DNA of 64,000 nucleotides, from positions 874-64,873 of the forward strand of contig JALKAY010000001.1 in NCBI GenBank assembly GCA_023015935.1, read 5' to 3'. Within the stretch, counting starts at the first letter, position 1; each line of letters begins with the position of its first letter. This document shows positions 28,829 through 38,623 of the stretch, in pieces. The translations under genes and the position numbers were made by a program. This DNA comes from Flavobacteriaceae bacterium F08102 (lineage in GTDB: Bacteria > Bacteroidota > Bacteroidia > Flavobacteriales > Flavobacteriaceae). The notes under the pieces were generated by a model that made no database searches, had not been told where the DNA came from, and saw nothing but the letters and a program-made list of their open reading frames with translations.

Positions 28829-30199
28829 ATGTACACATTTTCAAGTAGATTAAAGACGTTTGCATTTGCATTGATAATACTAGGTGCTATCGGCATTGCT
28901 ATAGGATTTTTCACTACCCCCCAAACTGTTGACGAGTACAAAGCTAAGTATGCAGATACGCATGCTACTGCAACGAATCACGCAGTAAGCTCTGAAGAAC
29001 ATTCAACAAATACGGAAGTTCATTCTGTAGCCAATGAGCACGGTTCAGCTAATGAGCATGGTGCAAATAATGATCATGCCAAACACGACGAACACTTGTT
29101 GATGCAAGCTCAAAATAGACCTTGGACAGCATTGTATATTCCAGCGATTTTCTTTTTACTCGTAAGTTTATGTGCCCTCGTTTTTTATGCTATTCAACGC
29201 GCATCTACAGCAGGGTGGTCTCCCGTCTTATTTAGAGTTATGGAAGGAGTTACTGGTTATATCGTTCCTGGATCAATTATCGTATTAATTCTATTAATTA
29301 TTTCATCAATGCACGGTAATCATCTATTTGCATGGATGTACACAAGTATAGACCCCACAGCTGAGAATTATGATTATGCAATGGAAACCAAAGATTGGTG
29401 GTTAAACATTCCTTTCTTTTTAACTAGATCAGTGATATATGTGTTATTATGGATTGGATTTAGACATTTTATTATTAAAACTTCAAGAGCTGAAGATAAA
29501 GCCACAGACCTAAAACCATATAAAAAGAACTTCACCTTATCCGTAGTTTTTCTAATTGTATTCTTGGTATTTGAATTATTCCTAGCTTTTGATTGGTTAA
29601 TGTCTATAGATCACCACTGGTTTAGTCAATTATATCCTTTCTACGTTTTTGCTAGTATGTTTGTTTCTGCAATCACAGTTATCGCATTTGTTACTATTTA
29701 CCTTAGAGCAAAAGGCTTTTTGCCCAAAGTTACTGATAGTCATATCCACGATTTAGGAAAGTATATGTTTGCCTTTAGTATCTTTTGGACGTACCTTTGG
29801 TTTGCACAATTTATGCTTCAATGGTATGCAAATATTCCAGAGGAAACAGCCTATTTAGTTCCGCGTTTACTCGGTGAGTATCAAGGTTTATTTATTGGAA
29901 TGCTAATAATGAATTTTGTTTTTCCAATCCTCATCCTTATGAACAGTGATTATAAAAAAGTACCTTGGTTTATTGTAATGGCTGGACTAGTAATCCTTGC
30001 AGGACACTATATTGATATATTTGTATTAGTATCTCCCGGTACAGTTGGTAGCAACTGGCACTTTGGAATTCCTGAAATAGGCGCTTTACTATTCTTTTTA
30101 GGCTTATTTATTTACGCTGTTTTTAGTGCATTGACAAAAGCCCCGCTACATGCTGAAAAAAATCCATTTATGAAAGAAAGTGAAATTTTCCATTATTAA
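28829..30199 (+). CDS. actF: ActF, NrfD-like second membrane subunit of Alternative Complex III
   Basis: A 456-aa integral membrane protein with about ten helices, paralogous to ActC. Family blocks include FAFDWLMSIDHHWFSQLYPF and YIDIFVLVSPG. After the first helix comes a long polar insert (about residues 40-90) with nine histidines, partly repeated as ANEHG. The extra segment is probably periplasmic and could bind metal. It is followed 18 bp later by coxB. Confidence 0.93.
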   Translation: MYTFSSRLKTFAFALIILGAIGIAIGFFTTPQTVDEYKAKYADTHATATNHAVSSEEHSTNTEVHSVANEHGSANEHGANNDHAKHDEHLLMQAQNRPWTALYIPAIFFLLVSLCALVFYAIQRASTAGWSPVLFRVMEGVTGYIVPGSIIVLILLIISSMHGNHLFAWMYTSIDPTAENYDYAMETKDWWLNIPFFLTRSVIYVLLWIGFRHFIIKTSRAEDKATDLKPYKKNFTLSVVFLIVFLVFELFLAFDWLMSIDHHWFSQLYPFYVFASMFVSAITVIAFVTIYLRAKGFLPKVTDSHIHDLGKYMFAFSIFWTYLWFAQFMLQWYANIPEETAYLVPRLLGEYQGLFIGMLIMNFVFPILILMNSDYKKVPWFIVMAGLVILAGHYIDIFVLVSPGTVGSNWHFGIPEIGALLFFLGLFIYAVFSALTKAPLHAEKNPFMKESEIFHY

Positions 30200-30217
30200 A
30201 ATTATCAACTAGAAGAG

Positions 30218-31258
30218 ATGAAAGCATTATTTTATATTATCATTTTTGTTGCACTATTGGTTGCTTGTTGGCAATTTGTTAAATTACTAGGGCTGACAAA
30301 AATTGAAAATCAAACCGCAACAGATAAAGAAAATAATATTAACGGTTGGTTATTGTTAGCAATGATGGCCTTTATATTTGGTTTGATGATTTGGAGTTTG
30401 TTTGGAACACGACACGTATTATTACCTCAACTTTCAGCCTCTGAAGAAGGGTACCATATTGACATTTTGTTCAAGATCACTATGACCATGATCTTAATCG
30501 TTCAATTTGTTATGCAAATCTTAATCTTCTGGTTCAGCTTTAAATATCGAGGAAACGTAAATAAAAAAGCATATTTCTTTGCAGACAGCCATAAATTAGA
30601 GATTTGGTGGACGGTTATTCCTGCAAGTGTATTGTTTATTCTTATTGGATATGGTCTTTGGACTTGGAATCAAGTGATGGATTCTTCTGATGCAGAAAAC
30701 CCATTAGTAGTCGAATTATATGCCAAACAATTTGCATGGGAAGCTCGATATGCCGGTGAAGATGGAACTTTAGGATACGGAAACGTTCGATTTATTGAAG
30801 GATCTAATACCATGGGAGTTGATATGTCTGATAAAAACTCCGCCGATGATATTCCATTAACCCCAGACCCTACTTCTTTTGTTAAAGAATTACATTTGCC
30901 AAAGGGAAGGAAAGTTATTTTTAAACTTAGAGCACAAGAGTCATTACATTCAGCCTATATGCCACACTTTAGAGCACAAATGAATTGTGTGCCTGGTATG
31001 GTAACTCAAATGGCTTTCACCCCCTCTGTTACGACAGCTGAAATGCGTAAAAATAAAGATATTATAAAAAAATATGAGGGAATAAATAAAATCCGTAAAG
31101 CAAAAGGAGAAGAACCTGTTGAATTTGATTACCTCTTATTATGTAATAAAATATGTGGTAGCGGACACTATAACATGCAATTGAAAATAGTCGTTGAAGA
31201 AGAAGCCGAATTTAACAAATGGTTAGCCTCTCAAAAAACTTTTGCTGAATCTAATTAA
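30218..31258 (+). CDS. coxB: cytochrome c oxidase subunit II
   Basis: Carries the binuclear CuA site that takes electrons from cytochrome c. At 346 aa it has an N-terminal helix, then two helices (MTMILIVQFVMQILIFWFSF and IWWTVIPASVLFILIGYG), then the CuA cupredoxin domain. The ligands are visible in CNKICGSGHYNM (C309, C313, H317, M320), with the first histidine in SLHSAYMPHFRAQM. There is no fused cytochrome c domain, so the donor must be ActE or a separate cytochrome. Confidence 0.96.
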   Translation: MKALFYIIIFVALLVACWQFVKLLGLTKIENQTATDKENNINGWLLLAMMAFIFGLMIWSLFGTRHVLLPQLSASEEGYHIDILFKITMTMILIVQFVMQILIFWFSFKYRGNVNKKAYFFADSHKLEIWWTVIPASVLFILIGYGLWTWNQVMDSSDAENPLVVELYAKQFAWEARYAGEDGTLGYGNVRFIEGSNTMGVDMSDKNSADDIPLTPDPTSFVKELHLPKGRKVIFKLRAQESLHSAYMPHFRAQMNCVPGMVTQMAFTPSVTTAEMRKNKDIIKKYEGINKIRKAKGEEPVEFDYLLLCNKICGSGHYNMQLKIVVEEEAEFNKWLASQKTFAESN

Positions 31259-31288
31259 TAAAAAACCTAAAATAAAATAGTTTACGAT

Positions 31289-33058
31289 ATGTCAGATCAT
31301 CATCATAAAGAAACTTTTGTTACAAAGTATATCTTTAGTCAAGATCATAAAATGATTTCCAAACAATACCTTGTAACGGGTGTTATTATGGGAATTATAG
31401 GGGTGTTTATGTCTATGTTGTTTCGTTTACAAATTGGATACCCCGAAAAGTCCTTTGGTATCATAGAAGCCTTTCTAGGGAGATCTGGTGAGGGAGGCGT
31501 AATGACTCCGGATATGTATTTGTCCTTAGTCACAATACACGGAACCATTATGGTATTCTTCGTATTAACCGCTGGTTTAAGTGGTACGTTTAGTAACCTG
31601 TTAATTCCGCTACAAATTGGGGCTCGAGATATGGCTTCTGGTTTTCTGAACATGGTTTCATATTGGATGTTTTTTCTTTCCAGTATAATTATGGTTATTT
31701 CATTGTTCGTAGAAACAGGTCCAGCGGCTGCAGGATGGACAATCTATCCACCATTGAGTGCATTACCTGAATTAATTCCCGGTTCAGGATTGGGGATGAC
31801 TTTATGGTTAACTTCAATGGCCATCTTTATTGCATCTTCATTATTGGGGTCATTAAACTATATTGTTACCGTATTAAATTTACGAACTAAAGGAATGAAG
31901 ATGACCCGTATGCCATTAACAATTTGGGCATTCTTTATTACGGCCATCATTGGTGTAGTTTCATTCCCAGTATTATTATCAGCAGCCCTATTATTAATAT
32001 TCGACCGAAGTTTGGGAACGTCATTTTATTTATCTGACATCTACGTCGCAGGAGAAGTATTACATTATAAAGGGGGATCACCAATCTTATTTGAACATTT
32101 ATTCTGGTTTTTAGGCCATCCAGAAGTATATATCGTTATTCTTCCAGCAATGGGAATTGTTTCTGAAATTTTAGCAACAAACTCGCGAAAACCAATCTTT
32201 GGATATCGGGCGATGATAATGTCCATTATAGCTATCGCGTTTTTATCAACCATCGTTTGGGGACACCATATGTTTGTTACTGGAATGAATCCTTTCTTAG
32301 GTTCTGTGTTTACTTTTACAACGTTGTTGATTGCGATTCCATCAGCCGTAAAAGCCTTTAACTGGGTTACTACCATTTGGCGAGGTAATATACAAATGAC
32401 TCCAGCAACCCTATTTTCAATTGGGTTTGTTTCTACCTTTGTTACTGGAGGACTTACAGGAATTGTCCTTGGAGATAGCGCATTGGATATCAATGTACAC
32501 GATACGTATTTTGTGGTAGCTCACTTCCACTTAGTTATGGGTATTTCTGCCATCTTCGGAATGTTTGCAGGCGTATATCATTGGTTCCCTAAAATGTATG
32601 GTAAAATGATGAATAAAGATTTAGGATTTTTACATTTCTGGATTACCCTTATTGCAGCCTATGGCGTATTTTTCCCAATGCACTTTGTTGGATTAGCAGG
32701 CTTACCAAGACGTTATTACAACAATACAGCATTCCCAATCTTTGATGATTTATTACAAATAAATGAAGTAATGACCATCTTTGCAATAATTGGTGGATTA
32801 GCACAAATCATCTTTTTATCGAATTTCTTCTTTAGTATTTATAAAGGTAGAAAAGCACCTCAAAATCCTTGGAAATCTAATTCATTGGAATGGACAACTC
32901 CCGTGGAACACATCCATGGAAACTGGCCTGGAGAAATTCCAACCGTTTATAGATGGCCATACGATTACAGTAAAACCGATGAGAATGGTGATTTATGGGG
33001 CGGACAAGATTTTACCCCACAAACGGTTCCAATTCGCCAAGGTGAAGAAGAATTTTAA
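31289..33058 (+). CDS. coxA: cytochrome c oxidase subunit I
   Basis: The catalytic heme-copper subunit that reduces oxygen to water and pumps protons. It has 589 aa and 12 or more helices. Key residues seen: the D/K-channel glutamate and CuB histidine-tyrosine region in FLGHPEVYIVILP (the A-type GHPEVY motif), CuB histidines in WGHHMFVTGM, and heme histidines in VHDTYFVVAHFHLVMG. It is the last gene of the operon; no coxC or heme A synthase gene lies in the window. A strong terminator follows 13 bp later. Confidence 0.97.
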   Translation: MSDHHHKETFVTKYIFSQDHKMISKQYLVTGVIMGIIGVFMSMLFRLQIGYPEKSFGIIEAFLGRSGEGGVMTPDMYLSLVTIHGTIMVFFVLTAGLSGTFSNLLIPLQIGARDMASGFLNMVSYWMFFLSSIIMVISLFVETGPAAAGWTIYPPLSALPELIPGSGLGMTLWLTSMAIFIASSLLGSLNYIVTVLNLRTKGMKMTRMPLTIWAFFITAIIGVVSFPVLLSAALLLIFDRSLGTSFYLSDIYVAGEVLHYKGGSPILFEHLFWFLGHPEVYIVILPAMGIVSEILATNSRKPIFGYRAMIMSIIAIAFLSTIVWGHHMFVTGMNPFLGSVFTFTTLLIAIPSAVKAFNWVTTIWRGNIQMTPATLFSIGFVSTFVTGGLTGIVLGDSALDINVHDTYFVVAHFHLVMGISAIFGMFAGVYHWFPKMYGKMMNKDLGFLHFWITLIAAYGVFFPMHFVGLAGLPRRYYNNTAFPIFDDLLQINEVMTIFAIIGGLAQIIFLSNFFFSIYKGRKAPQNPWKSNSLEWTTPVEHIHGNWPGEIPTVYRWPYDYSKTDENGDLWGGQDFTPQTVPIRQGEEEF

Positions 33059-33071
33059 ACAAATAAACTAC

Positions 33072-33103
33072 AAAAAAGCCTCCCATCGTGGAGGCTTTTT
33101 TTT
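33072..33103 (+). terminator. Rho-independent terminator of the act-cox operon
   Basis: AAAAAAGCCTCC (33072-33083), 6-nt loop, GGAGGCTTTTTTTT (33090-33103): a 12-bp perfect stem with a T8 tail. Confidence 0.95.
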
Positions 33104-33123
33104 GTCCAAGACCAATTTTCAGC

Positions 33124-33446
33124 CTATTCAAAACCCATGTGATAAGCCTTTGGTTCGCTAACGAATAGGTTATCATTAACGTCATCTTGCCAAAAACGGT
33201 GATTCTGTGAATAGGATACGTTTTCTTCGCCCTCACTTTAAAACAACGTGAAGCAAAGCAAATCTGCTTTCCAAATGTTTAATCCTACATTGATTGCGAA
33301 TACGTCCATCATGCATGGGTAAGTCGACCGTGATTTCATCTAATGAATATTACATTCAGCTAACTTTTTCATAGGCTCAAGTTCAATAAATTTTTCATCG
33401 CTAACTAAAAATATTTTATCTTGAAGCCAGCAAAGACCAAATATCA
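33124..33446 (-). pseudogene. decayed coding fragment of unknown function
   Basis: Read on the minus strand in one frame, the gap between the operon terminator and the acylase gene gives a protein-like sequence of about 105 codons: CWLQDKIFLVSDEKFIELEP, then a TAG at 33340-33342, MKSRSTYPCMMDVFAINVGL, a TAA at 33238-33240, SEGEENVSYSQNHRFWQDD and a final stop at 33124-33126. Composition, hydrophobic spacing and the single shared frame argue for a real gene with two nonsense mutations and a lost 5' end. I do not recognise the family. Confidence 0.55.
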
Positions 33447-33461
33447 AAATCAATTAATTCC

Positions 33462-35831
33462 ATGAAAAAAATTCTTAAAGTCATAAGCTTCGTTATAATC
33501 GCGATACTCATTATCGGGTTTTTCACATTTCATAGTTTAAAACCACAATACAACGGGGAAATCAGTCTAAACAACCTCAACGAAAAAGTGACTGTGTATT
33601 ACGATAGTATTGGCGTACCTCATATTTACGCCCAAAATGAACTTGACGCCCAACGTGCATTAGGGTATGTCCATGCCCAAGATCGTTTATGGCAAATGGA
33701 ACTTATGCGACGGTTGGCAGCTGGACGATTGTCTGAACTCTTCGGAGATGTCACTCTTGAAACCGACAAACTCTTTTCGAGCCTTGGTATTGAAGAAGCT
33801 GCAGAAGAAACCATTGCCAACTTAGATCCCAATACGGAAGCTTACCAACTAACCATGGCGTATCTCGATGGAATAAATCAATTTATCCAAGAAGGGCCTA
33901 CGCCTATTGAGTTCTATCTTTTGGGGATTGACAAATCACCATATTCCTTAAAAGACGTGTACAATGTGTATGGATATATGGCTTTTAGTTTTGCCAGTGC
34001 ATACAAAGTAGATCCTGTCGTGACAGAAGTATCTAAAAAATTAGGTTCAGCCTATGTAGATGAGCTGAATATTCCTCTTTCTGAAAAATCAGCTTTACTC
34101 CGAACTGAAAAAGGAGCCGTAATTTCTAGTGCTATGGCAGAAACTGCTCATCAAATCTTTGAAACATTGCCCATCAGTCCGTTTATTGGAAGTAACAGTT
34201 GGGTAATAGGTCCAGAAAAAACAAAAAACGGTAAGGTTCTATTTGCCAATGATCCACATATTGGTTTTTCTCAACCTGCCGTATGGTATGCTGCCCATAT
34301 TCATACTCCTTCGTACGAAATGTACGGTTACCACCTTGCTTTAACCCCATTTCCTTTATTAGGACACAATCGCGAAAAAGCATTTGGTTTGACCATGTTT
34401 GCAAACGATGATATCGATTTTTATGTGGAAGAAAATCATCCCAAAGATTCTATGCAATACAAAACACCCGACGGATATGAGCGATATGCGCTACGTGAAA
34501 AACATATTGCAGTAAAAGATAAAGATACGGTAAGCTATACCATAAAAGTAAGTCGACACGGTCCACTATTGAATGGGGTTATACGACAAATCATAGACGA
34601 GCGTCCCATAGCGATGGACTGGATATACACTAAAAAATCGAATCAATTAATGCAAGCTTCCTACGGAATGGGGCACGCTAAAAATATCAATGAATTTAAA
34701 AAAAATGTCTCAACCATCCATGCTCCCGGGCTAAATGTAATGTATGGAGATGCCAAAAATAATATCGCCTGGTTTGCTGTTGGACAATTGTATGAACTTG
34801 CCGATAGCGTTAGCACGAAAGTCTTTTTAGATGGAGCATCGGGAAAACACGAAAAACAACGGTATTTGCCGTTTGAAGAGAATCCTCAGGCCATAAATCC
34901 AGCAAAACACTATGTGTATTCGGCCAATAATCAACCCGACAGTATTAACGGAAAATTTTATCCTGGATATTATAGAGCCGAAGATCGTGCGAAGCGCATA
35001 GCCATGCTTTTAGACGCTAAAAACGATTTTACCAAGGAAGACGTTATGAAAATGATAAACGACGTTACAAACCCTGTAGTACCTCAAATCATCGATAATT
35101 TTACTGCAGCGCTGCCCACCGACGCGTTAACTTCTGAGGAAAAGAAAGCGCTAATGCTTTTACAAGATTGGGATGGGTCATATACAAAAGAAGCCGTTGC
35201 ACCTACCCTTTATGCTCGATTGATTTATGAATTTTTAACACAAACCTACCATGATGAAATGGGGTCAACATTTGATGTATTTATCAATACCTCATTGCAA
35301 CAAAAGGTACTCGCCGTTCAAATGGCGCGAGACAGTTCCGTCTGGTGGGACAATATAACCACGAAAGATTACAAGGAAAGCAAAGCAGACATTGTAACCG
35401 CAAGTTTTAAAAACGCGATCACATTTTTAAAAAAACAATTGGGAGCAAATATGCAAACCTGGCAATGGAAACGTGTTCATACCCTAGAGCATCAACATCC
35501 GATAGGTCAAAAAGCACTGTTGAGGCCCTATTTTAATGTAGGTCCTTTTGAAATCAATGGAGGTCCACAAGTCATTAATAATATGAATTACAAAATGGAT
35601 AGTACAGGATATTATAAGGTCACTGCCGGTCCTTCGAATCGCCGAGTGGTTGATTTTTCGAATATAGAAGAAAGTATGGGAGTGATTCCCACAGGACAAT
35701 CTGGAAATCAGTTTAGTCCCCACTATAAAGATCAAACCGATCGCTATAATAAAGGTGAATTTTATCAATTATTGATCAATTCTGAAGTAATTAAACAACA
35801 AAAAAATAAATTAATTTTTACCAAAAAGTAA
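33462..35831 (+). CDS. penicillin acylase family protein (Ntn hydrolase)
   Basis: A 789-aa exported amidase. It has a membrane or signal segment (VISFVIIAILIIGFFTF), an alpha domain (YYDSIGVPHIYAQNELDAQRA, AQDRLWQMELMRR), then the self-cleavage site in FIGSNSWVIGP. Ser246 would be the N-terminal nucleophile of the beta chain after maturation. Further family blocks are LFANDPHIGF and, near the end, GPSNRRVVDF and TGQSGN. Members cleave penicillins, acyl-homoserine lactones or other N-acyl amides; the substrate cannot be told here. The gene is intact although most of its neighbours are decayed. Confidence 0.93.
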   Translation: MKKILKVISFVIIAILIIGFFTFHSLKPQYNGEISLNNLNEKVTVYYDSIGVPHIYAQNELDAQRALGYVHAQDRLWQMELMRRLAAGRLSELFGDVTLETDKLFSSLGIEEAAEETIANLDPNTEAYQLTMAYLDGINQFIQEGPTPIEFYLLGIDKSPYSLKDVYNVYGYMAFSFASAYKVDPVVTEVSKKLGSAYVDELNIPLSEKSALLRTEKGAVISSAMAETAHQIFETLPISPFIGSNSWVIGPEKTKNGKVLFANDPHIGFSQPAVWYAAHIHTPSYEMYGYHLALTPFPLLGHNREKAFGLTMFANDDIDFYVEENHPKDSMQYKTPDGYERYALREKHIAVKDKDTVSYTIKVSRHGPLLNGVIRQIIDERPIAMDWIYTKKSNQLMQASYGMGHAKNINEFKKNVSTIHAPGLNVMYGDAKNNIAWFAVGQLYELADSVSTKVFLDGASGKHEKQRYLPFEENPQAINPAKHYVYSANNQPDSINGKFYPGYYRAEDRAKRIAMLLDAKNDFTKEDVMKMINDVTNPVVPQIIDNFTAALPTDALTSEEKKALMLLQDWDGSYTKEAVAPTLYARLIYEFLTQTYHDEMGSTFDVFINTSLQQKVLAVQMARDSSVWWDNITTKDYKESKADIVTASFKNAITFLKKQLGANMQTWQWKRVHTLEHQHPIGQKALLRPYFNVGPFEINGGPQVINNMNYKMDSTGYYKVTAGPSNRRVVDFSNIEESMGVIPTGQSGNQFSPHYKDQTDRYNKGEFYQLLINSEVIKQQKNKLIFTKK

Positions 35832-35926
35832 CTAACTACTTGCGCCAATCTAGAGTGATGTATAAACAATATCTTGTTGAATACTATATTAATAAGCGCC
35901 AGGTTATGTCATTTTAACTTTTTCAC

Positions 35927-35959
35927 ACCTGTCAGGTACCTGTCGGGTACCTGACAGGT
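35927..35959. repeat. solitary 33-bp REP palindrome
   Basis: ACCTGTCAGGTACC (35927-35940), centre TGTCG, GGTACCTGACAGGT (35946-35959): 14-bp perfect arms. It matches the palindrome beside the second Y1 gene (59276-59308, opposite orientation) at 32 of 33 positions, differing only in the centre. It lies between the acylase stop and the decayed DUF1697 gene. Confidence 0.9.
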
Positions 35960-35972
35960 CAAACATAAGCCA

Positions 35973-36502
35973 ATGAATTATATAGCACTATTACGCGGCA
36001 TCAACGTTGGAGGCCATAAGAAAATAAAAATGGCTGAACTGAGGCAAGCCCTTGAAAGCTCAGGCCTAACCAATGTTCAAACGTATATTCAAAGTGGGAA
36101 TATAACCTTACAAAGCGAGGTTTCACCTACCAGCTTAGAGGCACATATTAAAAAAATAATCCACACTAGATTTTTTTTTGAAGTCCCCGTAGTCATCCGA
36201 ACTGCAGAAGAATGGAGACATATTGTACAGAAAGTACCTTATGATGTAGAGAACTATCTTAATAAATCTATGTGGTGTTTTTACATCAGTCCCCTAAACC
36301 ACAAGACCTCAGCATATTTTCTGCACTCAGTTTTGACCAAGATGTATTTAGCTGTATAGGGCAGCAAATCTATATTCGGTATACAGATCGAGCGAGCAAC
36401 TCTAAATTAACACTTGCAATTATTGAAAAATATTTGAAGGTATCTGGGACGGCGAGGAATTGGAAGACGGTAAAGCAAATGTCGGAGTTGGTTAAGGATT
36501 AA
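35973..36502 (+). pseudogene. DUF1697 protein, frameshifted
   Basis: The first frame gives a typical DUF1697 start (MNYIALLRGINVGGHKKIKM, TYIQSGNITLQS) and runs to NYLNKSMWCFYISP before drifting into unrelated residues and stopping at 36359. The family's C-terminal half continues in another frame from about 36275: VFLHQSPKPQ, then IGQQIYIRYTDR and KYLKVSGTARNWKTVKQMSEL. The shift lies around 36270-36290, near the short T run in tgtttttac. Neither piece would be a full product. The function of DUF1697 is unknown. Confidence 0.88.
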
Positions 36503-36581
36503 GACGGGTATCTACTTATAAACAAAATTTTGTATATTTAGCTAAACAATTAAATCAACACGTATTGTTATCTTCAAAAAA

Positions 36582-37235
36582 ATGTGCTTCATTTTAAGCC
36601 ATCTTACTTTATTTCAATCGGTTAAAATCAATGATCAAAACAAGCAACTAAATATTACCTATAACTATTATTCTGAGCGAAATTTTGATGACTATAAAAT
36701 AAACTTACTCGCCGATAAAAATGAGAGTCACCAAACCATTGTACGTAATTTAAGGATGTAAAACCCTTTCGGGGTAATCGAAAAAATAACTGAAATACGT
36801 TTTATTTATAATGATTTAGATCAACAAGAAAATAACTTCTGGGAAGAATTTGTAGATGTAAGTGTCAAAGAACCTCTAAACACCTTGACGTGGAATAGAC
36901 CGGAAATACTAAAGAATTCTCACATACTAAATGCACATCGTGAGGCAGGGATTATATTACATTTTTTTCAACTGAATAACCCTTTAAAGCGCCACCATGG
37001 AACTTCATGGCATACCTGGATGGACTTAAAAATTTACACGAACAATGGCAATTTAAAAATTACGGCTAAATCCCTTAAAATAGGAAAAGATCATAAAACG
37101 ATACAAAATCCAATAAAAGATAAAAAAAGTACTACAGCAGAAAAATATATTCAAACGTACAACTTAGAACAAACAAATTTGTCTGCGTTATTAATACTGC
37201 AAACGCCAGAGGCACTGTTCAAACTGGATTTATAA
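36582..37235 (+). pseudogene. GLPGLI-family gene, first copy, heavily decayed
   Basis: One frame runs from ATG 36582 to 37235 with an internal TAA at 36759-36761 (NLRM, stop, NPFGVIEKITEIRF). It parallels the second copy 2 kb downstream: HQTIVRNL against LQTIVRNF, IEKITEIRF against VENITEKNF, and DLKIYTNNGNLKITAKSLKI against LLKVYTEDEKFNISATSIRI. The family hallmark is degraded and shifted to another frame, where GIPGW is readable at 37009-37023. Hence there is at least one nonsense change plus indels. It was probably secreted; the function of the family is unknown. Confidence 0.72.
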
Positions 37236-37784
37236 CAACCTATAGGATTGATTAATCACTGTGGCGGATATACTATCTAATCAATACTATGATGCCAATA
37301 TGAAGAAAGTTAAACAATATTCGATAACTCAAAAGTTGAATTGGGTAGAAATGAAAAAAAAACAAGTATTTACTACACGTGGAAATCATTTCAAAACCAC
37401 AGGTTTCACATCAAAACTCAAGGGGGATTTTTCCCCTTTTTTGACAAAATATTGCAAAAGAAAAAAAAACATATTTTTAAAGAATAAATAGGAGTTTATA
37501 TCAACATCATTGTAATTACTACATTGAAGTCGCAAAATCAAAGTACATTTTACTAAAAAGAAGAATAAAATAAAATCCTCCATTTTAACCGATGGTCGTA
37601 CAAAGTTTTCAGAAAATGTTTAACCTAAACCGTAATTGCCAATGAAATCATAGACAACTAAAAAATGGAGGAAGTTTTGCAAAGGTAAAGCACCTCATAG
37701 GATAATTTAAGGGATTTGAGTAAATGTTTGATATTGGAGTATCCATTTAATCAAATCTAATTTTAACAATTAAATTTTATCAAA
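37236..37784. other. non-coding stretch with inverted repeats
   Basis: No recognisable gene. Two structures are seen. One is a terminator-like hairpin at 37420-37442 (AAGGGG, short T-rich loop, CCCCTTTTTT). The other is an 11-bp perfect inverted repeat, TCCTCCATTTT (37576-37586) and AAAATGGAGGA (37662-37672), 75 bp apart. Short open frames here have no family resemblance I can name. Confidence 0.5.
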
Positions 37785-38210
37785 ATGAAAAATAACAAAT
37801 ATTTGATGTTGCTTCTGACAGTGCTTTGCTTTACCGTTTTACCTTCATTTACCATATTAGTTGAGGATATCACTATTCCAGAAACGTAGATTAATAGTGA
37901 ATTGGAAACCTTTGTTATGGAGTTGAGGGTTGAATTAGTCAATTATACCGAAGAAATTAATAAATTGGTTGAAAAGGAAAAAATCCTTTCAAGACTATTT
38001 ATAGTTAATCCTAGCAGCATGGTAAGAGTTTATAATGAGTTCGGTTGTAATGGGCAATTGTTAGGAATCATGCCTTTCACGAGTCTAAATGATTCCAGTA
38101 TGATAGCATCGATATGTGGAGAAAATGGAGAAGGGTCATATAAATATATTGAAGGTGCTCAAAATTGTATTGACATGACTTGTCATTCAAGGCCAGGGGA
38201 AGAACATTGA
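37785..38210 (+). pseudogene. small secreted protein gene with an in-frame amber codon
   Basis: ATG 37785 opens a signal peptide (MKNNKYLMLLLTVLCFTVLP). The frame then meets TAG at 37887-37889 (IPET, stop, INSELETF) and continues in the same frame for 106 codons to 38210. The remainder has three or more cysteines (FGCNG, SICGENGEG, QNCIDMTC), which may form disulfides. About 141 codons in total. The family is not recognised; the size and Cys/Gly-rich tail resemble short exported peptides common in Bacteroidota. The ORF that starts after the stop lacks a signal peptide. Confidence 0.65.
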
Positions 38211-38623
38211 TTAAATAATACGCAATAAATAAGTTTTAATTTTCCACCAGCTTAATTGACCTCATTAATTGATAATAGTTTTAATGACAGCTCAATTTTA
38301 GGTGGTGGGAAATGGAACTTAAATGTATTTGTACAAAAAAAGTAACAACCTAACTTAAGTATAACATTTAGTACATAATTTATACCGTAATATTCAACAG
38401 AATAGTTTAAACATTTACTATATAAAACTTGAAATAAATTGTATTTAGTTTAATTGGTTTAGTCAAGGGTTTAGCGATAATCATAGTATTGATTGGTAGT
38501 GAAATTCAAATAAATAAGGTTGAAAAGTGCAACTCAATTTTTTAAACAATATACAAATCGAAATAGTTATGACTAAGTTAACTAATTACTCATGTCTAAC
38601 ACAATTAACACTAAGTTAAATCT
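38211..38623. other. AT-rich intergenic stretch
   Basis: No gene seen. A weak imperfect hairpin (TTTTCCACCA near 38238 with GGTGGTGGGAAA near 38299) could end the preceding transcript. Many stops occur in all frames. Confidence 0.5.

Noticed and set aside
37261-37491. 76-codon plus frame after the first GLPGLI remnant
   Set aside because: Lysine-rich AT-driven composition and a terminator-like hairpin inside it; no family seen.
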